Source: CAVZAB01 sp963773155
GTDB taxonomy: Bacteria; Pseudomonadota; Alphaproteobacteria; Rhizobiales; Beijerinckiaceae
Length of the DNA stretch: 64,000 nucleotides
Direction: 5' to 3'
Assembly (NCBI GenBank): GCA_963773155.1
Contig: CAVZAB010000009.1
Span: forward strand, 184,419-248,418
Shown: one piece after another, positions 1 to 7,439 of the stretch
How positions within the stretch are numbered: position 1 is the first letter of the stretch
Layout: every line of letters begins with the position of its first letter
Program-made: the position numbers and the translations under genes
Notes under the pieces: model-generated
What the model saw: the letters and a program-made list of their open reading frames with translations, nothing else
The model's database searches: none
What the model was told of the DNA's origin: nothing

Positions 1-108
1 CTTGACGCCGCGCCCGCCGGTCTTGCCCTTGCCCGAGCCGATGCCCCGACCGATGCGCATGCGCGCCTTGCGGGCGCCGGCCTTGTCGGAAATCGCGTTC
101 AGTTTCAT
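1..108 (-). CDS. rplO: 50S ribosomal protein L15 (uL15), 5' part only
   Basis: The first 36 codons of large-subunit protein L15, which continues beyond the left edge. The visible N-terminus has the basic, glycine-rich stretch RMRIGRGIGSGKGKTGGRG that threads into 23S rRNA in this family. There are two in-frame ATGs (114 and 108); I chose 108 because the GAGG ribosome-binding site is then at normal spacing, while it would nearly touch the first ATG. It follows rpmD after about 10 bases and closes the visible spc-type run. Confidence 0.95.
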   Translation of the reverse strand, partial: MKLNAISDKAGARKARMRIGRGIGSGKGKTGGRGVK

Positions 109-118
109 TGTCATATCC

Positions 119-313
119 TCATTCAGCCTCGACGATCCGCACCATGTGCGCCACTTTGGCGATCATGCCGCGAACCGATTGCGTGTCGGGAAGGGTCGCC
201 CGACGGCCGAGCCGATTAAGGCCGAGCCCGATCAGGGTCCGGCGCTGCTCGCCGGGCCGGCCAATCGGGCTGCCCGTCTGCTCCACTGTCAGGGTCTTCT
301 GCGTCTTGCTCAT
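119..313 (-). CDS. rpmD: 50S ribosomal protein L30 (uL30)
   Basis: A 64-residue large-subunit protein of normal bacterial length. The central motif SPIGRPGEQRRTLIGLGLNR is the family hallmark, followed by the usual helix and the C-terminal strand AKVAHMVRIVE. An in-frame ATG six bases upstream (319) is possible, but GAGAG would then touch the start codon; at 313 the spacing is six bases. It sits between rpsE and rplO, as in most spc operons. Confidence 0.95.
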   Translation of the reverse strand: MSKTQKTLTVEQTGSPIGRPGEQRRTLIGLGLNRLGRRATLPDTQSVRGMIAKVAHMVRIVEAE

Positions 314-327
314 AATCATCTCTCGTC

Positions 328-888
328 TCAGGAATCGGCAGCGTCGGCGTCGACGCCCTGCCGACGCGATTGCAATGTCGACACTTTCAGATTGCGGCGC
401 GCCGCGACCGCGCGCGGCGAATCCTCGTGCGCCAGGGCATCGAAGGTCGCGCGCACCATGTTATAGGGATTGGACGATCCCTGGCTCTTGGCGACGACGT
501 CGTGCATGCCGAGCGTTTCGAATATGGCGCGCATCGGGCCGCCGGCGATAATGCCGGTGCCGGCCGGTGCCGCACGCAAGATCACTCGGCCCGCCCCGTG
601 CCGGCCGCTGACGTCGTGATGCAGGGTTCGACCCTCGCGCAGCGGCACCCGGATCAGGCCGCGCTTGGCGGCATCGGTTGCCTTGCGGATCGCTTCCGGC
701 ACCTCGCGCGCCTTGCCATGCCCGAAACCGACGCGCCCCTTCTGGTCGCCGACCACCACCAGGGCGGCAAAACCGAAGCGTCGTCCGCCCTTGACCACCT
801 TTGCGACGCGATTGATATGGACCAGGCGATCGACAAATTCGCTATCGCGTTCCTCGCGGTCCCGTCCGCCATCCCGTTCACGTGCCAT
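328..888 (-). CDS. rpsE: 30S ribosomal protein S5 (uS5)
   Basis: A 186-residue small-subunit protein that helps shape the mRNA entry channel and decoding fidelity. The N-terminal double-stranded-RNA-binding-like domain includes VKGGRRFGFAALVVVGD, and the C-terminal domain includes GTGIIAGGPMRAIFE and GSSNPYNMVRATFDAL. The C-terminus carries a short family-variable tail. Translation is taken from ATG 888; a TTG six bases upstream is in frame but not needed. It lies 44 bases after rplR. Confidence 0.97.
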   Translation of the reverse strand: MARERDGGRDREERDSEFVDRLVHINRVAKVVKGGRRFGFAALVVVGDQKGRVGFGHGKAREVPEAIRKATDAAKRGLIRVPLREGRTLHHDVSGRHGAGRVILRAAPAGTGIIAGGPMRAIFETLGMHDVVAKSQGSSNPYNMVRATFDALAHEDSPRAVAARRNLKVSTLQSRRQGVDADAADS

Positions 889-932
889 GTTCAAAATCCA
901 ATGCTGTGGCGGCAGTTTGCCGCGCGATCCGA

Positions 933-1295
933 CTAGAAATTCAGCCCGCCTTCGCGCGCCCCTTCGGCCAAAGCCTTGACCCGGCCGTGATAGACATAGG
1001 CGCCGCGATCGAAGACGACGTCCTTGACGCCGGCCTTGGTCGCCCGCTCGGCAATCAGCTTGCCGACGATCTTGGCGGCCTCGACGGTCGCTCCCGTCTT
1101 CAGCGTGCCACGGGCATCTTTCTCGAGCGTCGAGGCGGCGGCGATCGTCGCCCCCCTGGCGTCATCAATAATCTGCGCATAGATCTGTTTCGACGAGCGA
1201 AAGACCGATAGTCTTGGCTTGCCATAGGCGCGCGCCCGCACGGCGCGCCTGATGCGCGCCTTTCGTCGGGCCTGTGCAATATTGTCCCTGGGCAT
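933..1295 (-). CDS. rplR: 50S ribosomal protein L18 (uL18)
   Basis: A 120-residue protein of the central protuberance that binds 5S rRNA together with L5 and L25. The family pattern KPRLSVFRSSKQIYAQIIDD, then VFDRGAYVYHGRVKALAEGAREGGLNF in pieces at the C-terminus, is intact. The frame is open further upstream, but the start MPRDNIAQARRKARIRR gives the standard length and lies 10 bases after the rplF stop. Confidence 0.96.
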   Translation of the reverse strand: MPRDNIAQARRKARIRRAVRARAYGKPRLSVFRSSKQIYAQIIDDARGATIAAASTLEKDARGTLKTGATVEAAKIVGKLIAERATKAGVKDVVFDRGAYVYHGRVKALAEGAREGGLNF

Positions 1296-1305
1296 CCGCC
1301 ACTCC

Positions 1306-1839
1306 TTACTTCTTCTTGCCTTCCTTGCGGAAGATGAATTCATCGGCATATTTGACGCCCTTGCCCTTGTAGGGCTCGGGGCTACGCATCTCGCGGATCT
1401 CGGCGGCGACCTGGCCGACCTGTCGCTTGTCGATTCCCGCGATCGAAATCTCGGTCGGCTTCGGCGTCAGGATCGTGATACCGGTTGGAATTGGGTAGCT
1501 GAGGTCGTGGCTGTAGCCGAGCGACAATTGCAAAGTCTTGCCGGCCACCGCCGCCTTGTAGCCGACCCCGGTAATCTCGAGTTTCTTCTCGAAGCCTTTG
1601 GTTACGCCAGCGACCAGATTGGCGATCATCGAGCGCGACATGCCCCATTGGGCCCGCGCCCGCTTGCTTTGGCTGCGCGGCTCGACGCGGATGTCGCCGG
1701 CCTCGAGCGCGACCGAGACGTCATCAGGCACAGCAAAGCGCAATTCGCCCTTGGCTCCCTTGACCGCAACCGTCTGACCCTCGACCTTGGCGCTTACGCC
1801 GGCCGGGAGCGGCACCGGCTTTTTCCCAATTCGTGACAT
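1306..1839 (-). CDS. rplF: 50S ribosomal protein L6 (uL6)
   Basis: A 177-residue protein, exactly the usual bacterial length, found near the factor-binding site of the large subunit. It has the N-terminal MSRIGKKPVPLPAGV and the C-terminal signature PEPYKGKGVKYADE. Its two duplicated domains are both complete. The start at 1839 is fixed by this conserved N-terminus although the frame stays open for 23 more codons upstream. Confidence 0.97.
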   Translation of the reverse strand: MSRIGKKPVPLPAGVSAKVEGQTVAVKGAKGELRFAVPDDVSVALEAGDIRVEPRSQSKRARAQWGMSRSMIANLVAGVTKGFEKKLEITGVGYKAAVAGKTLQLSLGYSHDLSYPIPTGITILTPKPTEISIAGIDKRQVGQVAAEIREMRSPEPYKGKGVKYADEFIFRKEGKKK

Positions 1840-1855
1840 GATTGTTCCTCGCCGA

Positions 1856-2248
1856 TCAAAACACTTTGCAGAGCACTTCGCCGCCGACATTGTTCTCGCG
1901 GGCGGCATGATCGGCCATCACGCCCTTCGGCGTCGACACGATCGTGATACCGAGGCCATTGGCAACGCGCGGCATGGCATGGACGGCGACATAGACCCGT
2001 CGGCCTGGCTTCGAGACCCGCTCGATTTCGCGAATTACGGGTTCGCCATCGTGATATTTGAGCTCGATCTCGAATTCGGTCCGGCCGTTGCCGTATTCGG
2101 TCGTCGAATAGCCGCGGATATAGCCTTCTTGCTGGAGGACATCGAGGACATTGGCCCGGATCTTGGAACCGGGCGTCGAAACCTTGCCCTTGTGCCGCAT
2201 CTGAGCGTTGCGGATGCGGGTGAGCATATCGCCCAATGGATCATTCAT
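1856..2248 (-). CDS. rpsH: 30S ribosomal protein S8 (uS8)
   Basis: A 130-residue primary 16S rRNA-binding protein which in other bacteria also represses the spc operon. The N-terminus MNDPLGDMLTRIRNAQ and the C-terminal ITIVSTPKGVMADHAAREN with GGEVLCKVF are typical. It starts at 2248, 10 bases after the rpsN stop. The frame is open upstream into rpsN territory, but that part is not S8-like. Confidence 0.96.
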   Translation of the reverse strand: MNDPLGDMLTRIRNAQMRHKGKVSTPGSKIRANVLDVLQQEGYIRGYSTTEYGNGRTEFEIELKYHDGEPVIREIERVSKPGRRVYVAVHAMPRVANGLGITIVSTPKGVMADHAARENNVGGEVLCKVF

Positions 2249-2258
2249 CGCAGGCCCC

Positions 2259-2564
2259 CTACCAGCTCGACTTGACGAGACCGGGAACCAGGCCCTTCGA
2301 GCCGTACTCCCGTAGCGCGATGCGCGACATTCTGAGCTTGCGATTGTAGCCGCGCGGGCGCCCGGTGACCTCGCAGCGGTTGCGCACTCGGCCAGCCGAG
2401 GAATTGCGCGGCAATTCGGCAAGCTTCAGCCGCGCCGCAAAACGCTCCTCGACGCTCAACGCCTGGTTGTCGGCAATCGTCTTTAGACGGGTCCGCCGGC
2501 CGGCATATTTCTTGACCAGCTTGGCCCGCCTGTTGTTCTTCTCGATCGAACTTTTCTTTGCCAT
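2259..2564 (-). CDS. rpsN: 30S ribosomal protein S14 (uS14), zinc-independent form
   Basis: A 101-residue S14 of the long type. The C-terminal block NRCEVTGRPRGYNRKLRMSR is present, but the CxxC...CxxC zinc-ribbon cysteines of the short form are not, so it should not depend on zinc. MAKKSSIEKN at 2564 is the natural start; the longer open frame upstream overlaps rplE and is not S14-like. Confidence 0.96.
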   Translation of the reverse strand: MAKKSSIEKNNRRAKLVKKYAGRRTRLKTIADNQALSVEERFAARLKLAELPRNSSAGRVRNRCEVTGRPRGYNRKLRMSRIALREYGSKGLVPGLVKSSW

Positions 2565-2601
2565 ATTCTCTACCTCTGGTGTCCGCGTATGAGGTTCCGC
2601 C

Positions 2602-3264
2602 TCACTGCCGGAACGGGAAGTTAAAAGCGCGCAGCAGCGCCCGTGCCTCTTCATCGTTTTTGGCCGTCGTGCACACGACAACATCGAGGCCAAGCGCCGA
2701 TTCGGCCTTGTCGTAATCGATTTCCGGAAACACCAGATGTTCCTTGATGCCGAGCGCGAAATTGCCGCGTCCGTCGAAGGATTTGGTGTTGAGGCCGCGA
2801 AAGTCACGGACCCGCGGCAGCGCGATCGTGATCAGCCGGTCGAGAAACTCATACATGCGCGTATTGCGCAGCGTCACCTTGCAGCCGATCGGCATGTTCT
2901 CGCGCACCTTAAAGGTCGAGATCGCCATTCGCGCCCGCGTGATGATCGGCTTCTGGCCCGCGATCAGAGCGAGGTCTGCTGCCGCCGCCGTCACCTTTTT
3001 GGTGTCGTTGACCGCTTCGCCGACGCCCATGTTGAGCACGATCTTTTCAATCACCGGCACTTCCATCGCATTGCGGTAGCCGAATTGCTTGATCATTTCC
3101 GGTCGGATGACCTCGATGTAGCGCGCCTTGAGCCGCGGCACATAGTCCTTCGGCACCATTGTCTCGCTGGCTGACGCGGTCGCGGCCTTAGCCGGCTGGG
3201 CGGGCTTCGCCTTGGCCTTGCCGGTCTTTACAGAACCGGCTTTGGCAGTTTGAACTTCAGCCAT
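2602..3264 (-). CDS. rplE: 50S ribosomal protein L5 (uL5) with Ala/Lys-rich N-terminal extension
   Basis: A 220-residue 5S rRNA-binding protein; most bacterial L5 proteins are near 180. The conserved body begins about residue 37 (VPKDYVPRLKARY) and includes MEVPVIEKIVLNMGVGEA and RGNFALGIKEHLVFPEIDYD. The first 36 residues are low complexity, rich in Ala and Lys, with repeats such as KAKAKPAQPAKAA. ATG 3264 overlaps the rplX stop by eight bases, which suggests translational coupling and supports the long start. An internal ATG (METMVPKD region) would give a conventional L5. Confidence 0.93.
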   Translation of the reverse strand: MAEVQTAKAGSVKTGKAKAKPAQPAKAATASASETMVPKDYVPRLKARYIEVIRPEMIKQFGYRNAMEVPVIEKIVLNMGVGEAVNDTKKVTAAAADLALIAGQKPIITRARMAISTFKVRENMPIGCKVTLRNTRMYEFLDRLITIALPRVRDFRGLNTKSFDGRGNFALGIKEHLVFPEIDYDKAESALGLDVVVCTTAKNDEEARALLRAFNFPFRQ

Positions 3265-3574
3265 CGATCAAATCTCCCGAACGCTTGGCGACGCGAACCT
3301 TGCGGCCGTCGTCGAGCAGCTTGAATCCCACCCGCGAGGGCTTGCCCGTCTTCGGATCAACCGCCGCCAGATTGGATAGGTGGATCGGCGCTTCCTTGCT
3401 GATAATGCCGCCTTCCTGCTTGGCTGATTGGCGCTGGTGGCGCTTGACGACATTGATGCCGGTGACGATGGCGCGGCCCTCTTGCGGGAGCACCTGGACG
3501 ACCTCGCCGCTCCGGCCCTTGTCGCGGCCGCAGATGACGACAACTTTGTCGCCCTTCCTGATCTTTGCCGCCAT
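3257..3574 (-). CDS. rplX: 50S ribosomal protein L24 (uL24)
   Basis: A 105-residue assembly-initiator protein of the large subunit. It opens with a KOW motif (AAKIRKGDKVVVICGRDKGR) and has HQRQSAKQEGGIISKEAPIH in the middle. Its ATG overlaps the rplN stop by one base (TGATG), and its own stop lies inside the start of rplE, so rplN, rplX and rplE look translationally coupled. Confidence 0.96.
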   Translation of the reverse strand: MAAKIRKGDKVVVICGRDKGRSGEVVQVLPQEGRAIVTGINVVKRHQRQSAKQEGGIISKEAPIHLSNLAAVDPKTGKPSRVGFKLLDDGRKVRVAKRSGDLIDG

Positions 3575-3942
3575 CACAGCACCTCCGGGGCGAGTGAGAT
3601 GATTTTCATATGATTTTTGGCCCGCAATTCGCGCGGCACCGGGCCGAAGATGCGGGTGCCGACCGGTTCGGCCTGGTTATTGATCAGAACGGCGGCATTG
3701 GTGTCGAAGCGGATCACCGAGCCGTCGGCCCGCCTTATGTCCTTGGCGGTTCGCACCACGACGGCCTTCATGACGTCGCCCTTCTTGACGCGCCCGCGCG
3801 GAATCGCCTCTTTGATCGAGACGACGATTATGTCGCCGACCCCTGCATATTTGCGCTTAGAGCCGCCAAGCACCTTGATGCACATGACGCGGCGGGCGCC
3901 AGAATTGTCGGCGACGTCGAGGTTTGTCTGCATCTGAATCAT
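3574..3942 (-). CDS. rplN: 50S ribosomal protein L14 (uL14), in frame with upstream S17
   Basis: A 122-residue large-subunit protein of the intersubunit bridge region, exactly family length, from MIQMQTNLDVADNSGARR to the C-terminal MKIISLAPEVL. It has its own ATG with GAAGGG about nine bases upstream. Unusually, the rpsQ frame runs into it without a stop: as written, codons 1-212 from position 4212 encode S17, a roughly 15-residue linker and complete L14. See rpsQ for why I think this is a one-base artefact or mutation rather than an ancestral fusion. Confidence 0.93.
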   Translation of the reverse strand: MIQMQTNLDVADNSGARRVMCIKVLGGSKRKYAGVGDIIVVSIKEAIPRGRVKKGDVMKAVVVRTAKDIRRADGSVIRFDTNAAVLINNQAEPVGTRIFGPVPRELRAKNHMKIISLAPEVL

Positions 3943-3968
3943 GGCTTTTGACCCTTCCGGCCTGGCTT

Positions 3969-4212
3969 TTAGTTCTTCGCCGTGGACTTCGACCACGATC
4001 CAGCGTTTCAGTTTGGAAATCGGCCGCGTTTCTTCGATCGACACGAAATCGCCGACCTTCGCCGACTTGTGCTCGTCATGGGCGTGGTAATTCTTCGACC
4101 GGCGCACCGTCTTCTTCAACAGAGGGTGGGTGAAGCGGCGTTCGACCTTGACGACCACGGTCTTGCTTTGCTTGTCGCTGACGACGACGCCCTGGAGAAT
4201 TCGTTTCGGCAT
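3969..4212 (-). CDS. rpsQ: 30S ribosomal protein S17 (uS17), normal stop lost by apparent +1 shift
   Basis: An early-assembling 16S rRNA-binding protein. MPKRILQGVVVSDKQSKTVV, VERRFTHPLLKKTVRRSKNY and PISKLKRWIVV are clear S17. After this the frame gives EVHGEELKARPEGSKA and continues in frame into rplN (to 3574). In the next frame a TAA ends at 3969, giving the tail KSTAKN and a protein of about 80 residues, the usual S17 length. The distance from 4212 to that stop is 244 bases, one more than a whole number of codons, so a single inserted base explains the lost stop. The feature is drawn to that probable original stop. Confidence 0.85.
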
Positions 4213-4222
4213 ATCTATACCC

Positions 4223-4438
4223 TCAGGTTTTCTTCGTCGGCTGACGCTTGGCGGCGGCAAGGGTCTGCGCCCGCGCAATCTCGCGCCGGATTTCGCGCAC
4301 CCTCGACGTATTCTCGAGCTGACCGGTTGCCCGGCGAAAGCGCAGGTTAAGCTGCTCCTTCTTGAGCTTGATCACCTCTTCGGACAATTGATCTTCCGAC
4401 ATTACCTTGAGATCGGAGAATCTTTGTTTGGACTTCAT
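4223..4438 (-). CDS. rpmC: 50S ribosomal protein L29 (uL29)
   Basis: A 71-residue two-helix protein near the peptide exit tunnel. KSKQRFSDLKVMSEDQL followed by LKKEQLNLRFRRATGQLENT and RVREIRREIARAQT is the family pattern. The C-terminus has a short lysine-rich tail. The start at 4438 follows the rplP stop by 10 bases. Confidence 0.96.
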   Translation of the reverse strand: MKSKQRFSDLKVMSEDQLSEEVIKLKKEQLNLRFRRATGQLENTSRVREIRREIARAQTLAAAKRQPTKKT

Positions 4439-4448
4439 CGCTCGCTCC

Positions 4449-4862
4449 TCAATCGGTAATGCGCTGGATGAAGCGCGTCTTGATCGGCAGCTTGGCGGCG
4501 GCAAGGGTCAGCGCCTCGCGCGCGACCTCGACCGGCACACCGTCGATCTCGAACATGATCCGCCCCGGCGCTACCCGACAGGCCCATAATTCCGGTGCGC
4601 CCTTGCCCTTGCCCATCCGCACCTCGGTCGGCTTCTTCGAGACCGGTACGTCGGGAAATACCCGGATCCAGACCCGACCGGCGCGGCGCATGTGGCGCGT
4701 CAAGGCGCGGCGCGCCGCCTCGATTTGACGGGCGGTGACCCGGTCCGGTTCGATCGCCTTGAGACCGAATTGGCCGAAATTCAGCTCGAAACCGGCCTTC
4801 GAAACGCCACGGATTCGGCCCTTGAAGGCCTTGCGGAACTTAGTGCGCTTGGGTTGTAGCAT
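4449..4862 (-). CDS. rplP: 50S ribosomal protein L16 (uL16)
   Basis: A 137-residue protein close to the A-site tRNA. It shows MLQPKRTKFRKAFKGRIRG at the N-terminus, RHMRRAGRVWIRVFPDVPVS, and KGKGAPELWACRVAPGRIMF, which carries the arginine hydroxylated in some bacteria. Full length, with a normal start 23 bases after rpsC. Confidence 0.97.
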   Translation of the reverse strand: MLQPKRTKFRKAFKGRIRGVSKAGFELNFGQFGLKAIEPDRVTARQIEAARRALTRHMRRAGRVWIRVFPDVPVSKKPTEVRMGKGKGAPELWACRVAPGRIMFEIDGVPVEVAREALTLAAAKLPIKTRFIQRITD

Positions 4863-4885
4863 GGCTGTAAACTTTCAAATCTGGC

Positions 4886-5608
4886 TCAGGCCGCGTCGCG
4901 CGGCTCTCGCCGCTCGCGCCGCCCGGACGAACCCGAACCCTCCGCCTCGGCCAGCTTCTTGTCCTGGGCCATCGGGTCGTGTTCGAGAATTTCGCCCTTG
5001 AATATCCACACTTTGATGCCGCACGTGCCATAGGCCGTATGGGCCGTCGCGGTGCCATAGTCGACATCGGCGCGCAGCGTGTGCAACGGCACCCGGCCCT
5101 CGCGATACCATTCGAGCCTGGCGATTTCGGCGCCGCCGAGCCGGCCCGAACAATTTATCCGGATGCCCTCGGCACCAAGCCGCATCGCCGATTGGACCGC
5201 TCGTTTCATCGCCCGCCGGAACGCCACCCGGCGCTCGAGCTGCTGGGCGATCGAGTCGGCGACCAGCGTCGCATCGATTTCCGGCTTGCGGACCTCGACG
5301 ATGTTGATCACCACTTCGGAAGCCGTGAGTTTGGCCACCATCTTGCGGATTTTGTCGATATCGGCGCCCTTCTTGCCGATGACGACGCCCGGTCGCGCCG
5401 ATTGGATGGTCACCCGGCACTTCTTGTGCGGCCGCTCAATGACGATCTTCGACACGGCGGCCTGCTTGAGGTTCTTCATGAGGACCTCGCGGATCTTCAT
5501 ATCCTCGTGCAGCAGCTTGCCATATTCGTTCTTGCCAGCGAACCAGCGCGAATCCCACGTTCGGTTGATGCCGAGACGCAGACCGATTGGATTGACTTTC
5601 TGTCCCAT
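4886..5608 (-). CDS. rpsC: 30S ribosomal protein S3 (uS3)
   Basis: A 240-residue protein lining the mRNA entry channel. It contains MGQKVNPIGLRLGINRTWDS, a type-2 KH domain with GVVIGKKGADIDKIRK, and the C-terminal domain ending ILEHDPMAQDKKLAE. The last 20 or so residues are a charged, Gly/Ser/Arg-rich tail of the kind seen in alphaproteobacteria. Confidence 0.97.
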   Translation of the reverse strand: MGQKVNPIGLRLGINRTWDSRWFAGKNEYGKLLHEDMKIREVLMKNLKQAAVSKIVIERPHKKCRVTIQSARPGVVIGKKGADIDKIRKMVAKLTASEVVINIVEVRKPEIDATLVADSIAQQLERRVAFRRAMKRAVQSAMRLGAEGIRINCSGRLGGAEIARLEWYREGRVPLHTLRADVDYGTATAHTAYGTCGIKVWIFKGEILEHDPMAQDKKLAEAEGSGSSGRRERREPRDAA

Positions 5609-5617
5609 CTTTTCCCC

Positions 5618-6002
5618 TCAGGCCGTCTTGGCTTCGACTTCACGCACGACGATGGTCAGGTTCGAGAACGGCTTCTCGACCCGCCCCGCCCGCCCGCGCG
5701 CCCGCGCATGGAAGCGCTTGAGCACCAGCGCCTTGCCGACAAAGGCTTCCGCTACCACCAAGATCGTCGACATCGAGGCTGTGGTTGTTTTCCGCATTGG
5801 CAATGGCGCTTTCCAGAGTCTTGCGCACTTCGGTCGCAATCCGCTTGCGCGAGAACTCGAGGTCGGCGAGCGCGCTGGCGACCTTCTTGCCACGGATGAG
5901 CTGGGCAAGAAGATTGAGCTTCTGCGGGCTGACGCGCAGCATGCGTGCCACCGCCTTGGCCTCGTTGTCCTTCAATACGCGCTGCAGTTTGGGCTTTGAC
6001 AT
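5618..6002 (-). CDS. rplV: 50S ribosomal protein L22 (uL22), frameshifted as written
   Basis: A globular protein with a beta-hairpin that reaches the exit tunnel. The N-terminal part from 6002 reads MSKPKLQRVLKDNEAKAVAR to AENNHSLDVDDL. The C-terminal part, EAFVGKALVLKRFHARARGR to TIVVREVEAKTA, lies in another frame ending at 5618. Together they make a complete L22 of about 127 residues. The interval is 385 bases, one more than 128 codons, and one extra G in the CTTGGTGG stretch near 5757 explains the break. L22 is essential, so a sequencing or assembly indel is more likely than a dead gene. Confidence 0.9.
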
Positions 6003-6005
6003 GGT

Positions 6006-6284
6006 TCAGGCCCTCTTTGCCTTCTTGTCCGACGAATGGCCGTGGAAGGTCCGCGTCGGGGCGAACTCGCCGAATTTGTGGCCAATCATGTCCTCCGTCA
6101 CCACGACGGGAATATGTTTGTGGCCGTTGTAGACGCCGAAGGTCAGGCCGACGAATTGCGGCAGGACGGTCGAGCGCCGGCTCCAAATCTTGATGACTTC
6201 CGAGCGGCCAGAACCGCGCGAGACCTCGGCCTTCTTGAGAAGGTAGCCGTCGATGAACGGACCCTTCCAGATCGAGCGTGCCAT
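6006..6284 (-). CDS. rpsS: 30S ribosomal protein S19 (uS19)
   Basis: A 92-residue protein that pairs with S13 in the 30S head. ARSIWKGPFIDGYLLKKAE, IKIWSRRSTVLPQFVGLTFG and EFAPTRTFHGHSSDKKAKR are all in place. The start at 6284 gives family length; the frame is open upstream into rplB only as a shadow. Confidence 0.97.
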   Translation of the reverse strand: MARSIWKGPFIDGYLLKKAEVSRGSGRSEVIKIWSRRSTVLPQFVGLTFGVYNGHKHIPVVVTEDMIGHKFGEFAPTRTFHGHSSDKKAKRA

Positions 6285-6288
6285 GGAA

Positions 6289-7128
6289 TCAGCCCTTCTT
6301 CTTGCGCACGTGCCGCGATGACACGATGAATTTTGTCGTCGACTTGTTGTTGCGGGTCTTCTTGCCCTTGGTCGGCTTGCCCCATGGCGAAACCGGATGA
6401 CGGCCGCCCGAAGTGCGGCCTTCGCCGCCGCCATGCGGGTGGTCGATTGGGTTCATGGTGACGCCGCGATTGTGCGGGCGCCGGCCAAGCCAACGCTTGC
6501 GGCCGGCCTTGCCGATCGAAATGTTCATGTGATCCGGGTTCGAGACAGCCCCGACCGTGCCCAGACATTGGCCATGCACCAGGCGCTGTTCGCCGGAATT
6601 CAGCCGGACGATTACATAGCCCTGGTCGCGCCCGACGATCTGGGCATAGGTGCCTGCCGAACGGGCGAGCGCCCCGCCCTTGCCGATCTTCATCTCGACA
6701 TTGTGGACGATCGTGCCGACCGGCATATTGGCCAGCGGCATCGCATTGCCCGGCTTGATGTCGACCTGCGTGCCGGAAACGATCTCGTCACCGACACCGA
6801 GCCGCTGCGGCGCCAGAATATAAGCGAGTTCGCCATCCGCATATTTGATCAACGCGATGAACGAGGTCCGGTTGGGATCATATTCGATCCGCTCGACTTT
6901 GGCCGCAATGTCGAACTTGCGTCGCTTGAAGTCGACCAACCGATAGGCACGCTTGTGACCGCCGCCGCGAAAACGCACGGTAGTCCGGCCGGCGTTGTTG
7001 CGCCCGCCGGTCGACGACTTGCCCTCGGTCAGAGTCTTGACCGGCTTGCCGCTGTAGAGTTCGCGGCGGTCGACAATCACCAATTGGCGCAGACCAGGCG
7101 TGATGGGCTTGAATGTCTTGAGTGCCAT
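6289..7128 (-). CDS. rplB: 50S ribosomal protein L2 (uL2)
   Basis: A 279-residue core protein of the peptidyl-transferase region. Recognisable blocks are ALKTFKPITPGLRQLVIVDR, GRNNAGRTTVRFRGGGHKR, and the C-terminal RGVTMNPIDHPHGGGEGRTS, which includes the functionally important His of the family. Complete and of standard length. Confidence 0.98.
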   Translation of the reverse strand: MALKTFKPITPGLRQLVIVDRRELYSGKPVKTLTEGKSSTGGRNNAGRTTVRFRGGGHKRAYRLVDFKRRKFDIAAKVERIEYDPNRTSFIALIKYADGELAYILAPQRLGVGDEIVSGTQVDIKPGNAMPLANMPVGTIVHNVEMKIGKGGALARSAGTYAQIVGRDQGYVIVRLNSGEQRLVHGQCLGTVGAVSNPDHMNISIGKAGRKRWLGRRPHNRGVTMNPIDHPHGGGEGRTSGGRHPVSPWGKPTKGKKTRNNKSTTKFIVSSRHVRKKKG

Positions 7129-7142
7129 GGATTATCCCTCGC

Positions 7143-7439
7143 TCACAGACCCGTCGTGACATCGATCTTGTGGCCCTCGGCGAGGGTCACGATCGCTTTC
7201 TTGACATCCGACTGGGTCCCGCGAAAACCGCGAAACACTTTCTTCTTGCCCTTGCGCAGCAGCGTATTGACGCTTTCGACTTTGACGTCGAACAGCCGCT
7301 CCACCGCCGCCTTGATTTCTTGCTTGGTCGCCGACTTCTTGACGTTGAAAACGACCTTGTTGGCTTCCGACGCCATGGTCGCCTTCTCGGTGATGACCGG
7401 CGATACAATCACGTCATAGTGACGAAAGTCCTGGCTCAT
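7143..7439 (-). CDS. rplW: 50S ribosomal protein L23 (uL23)
   Basis: A 98-residue protein at the tunnel exit and a docking point for signal recognition particle and trigger factor. YDVIVSPVITEKATMASEAN, FNVKKSATKQEIKAAVE and the Lys/Arg-rich loop before FRGFRGTQSDVKKAIVTL match the family. ATG 7439 overlaps the rplD stop (ATGA), so the two are probably coupled. Confidence 0.96.
   Translation of the reverse strand: MSQDFRHYDVIVSPVITEKATMASEANKVVFNVKKSATKQEIKAAVERLFDVKVESVNTLLRKGKKKVFRGFRGTQSDVKKAIVTLAEGHKIDVTTGL

Noticed and set aside
5079..5999. Long plus-strand open frames (up to about 300 codons) across rpsC and rplV
   Set aside because: They are shadows of G+C-rich genes on the other strand with no family resemblance.
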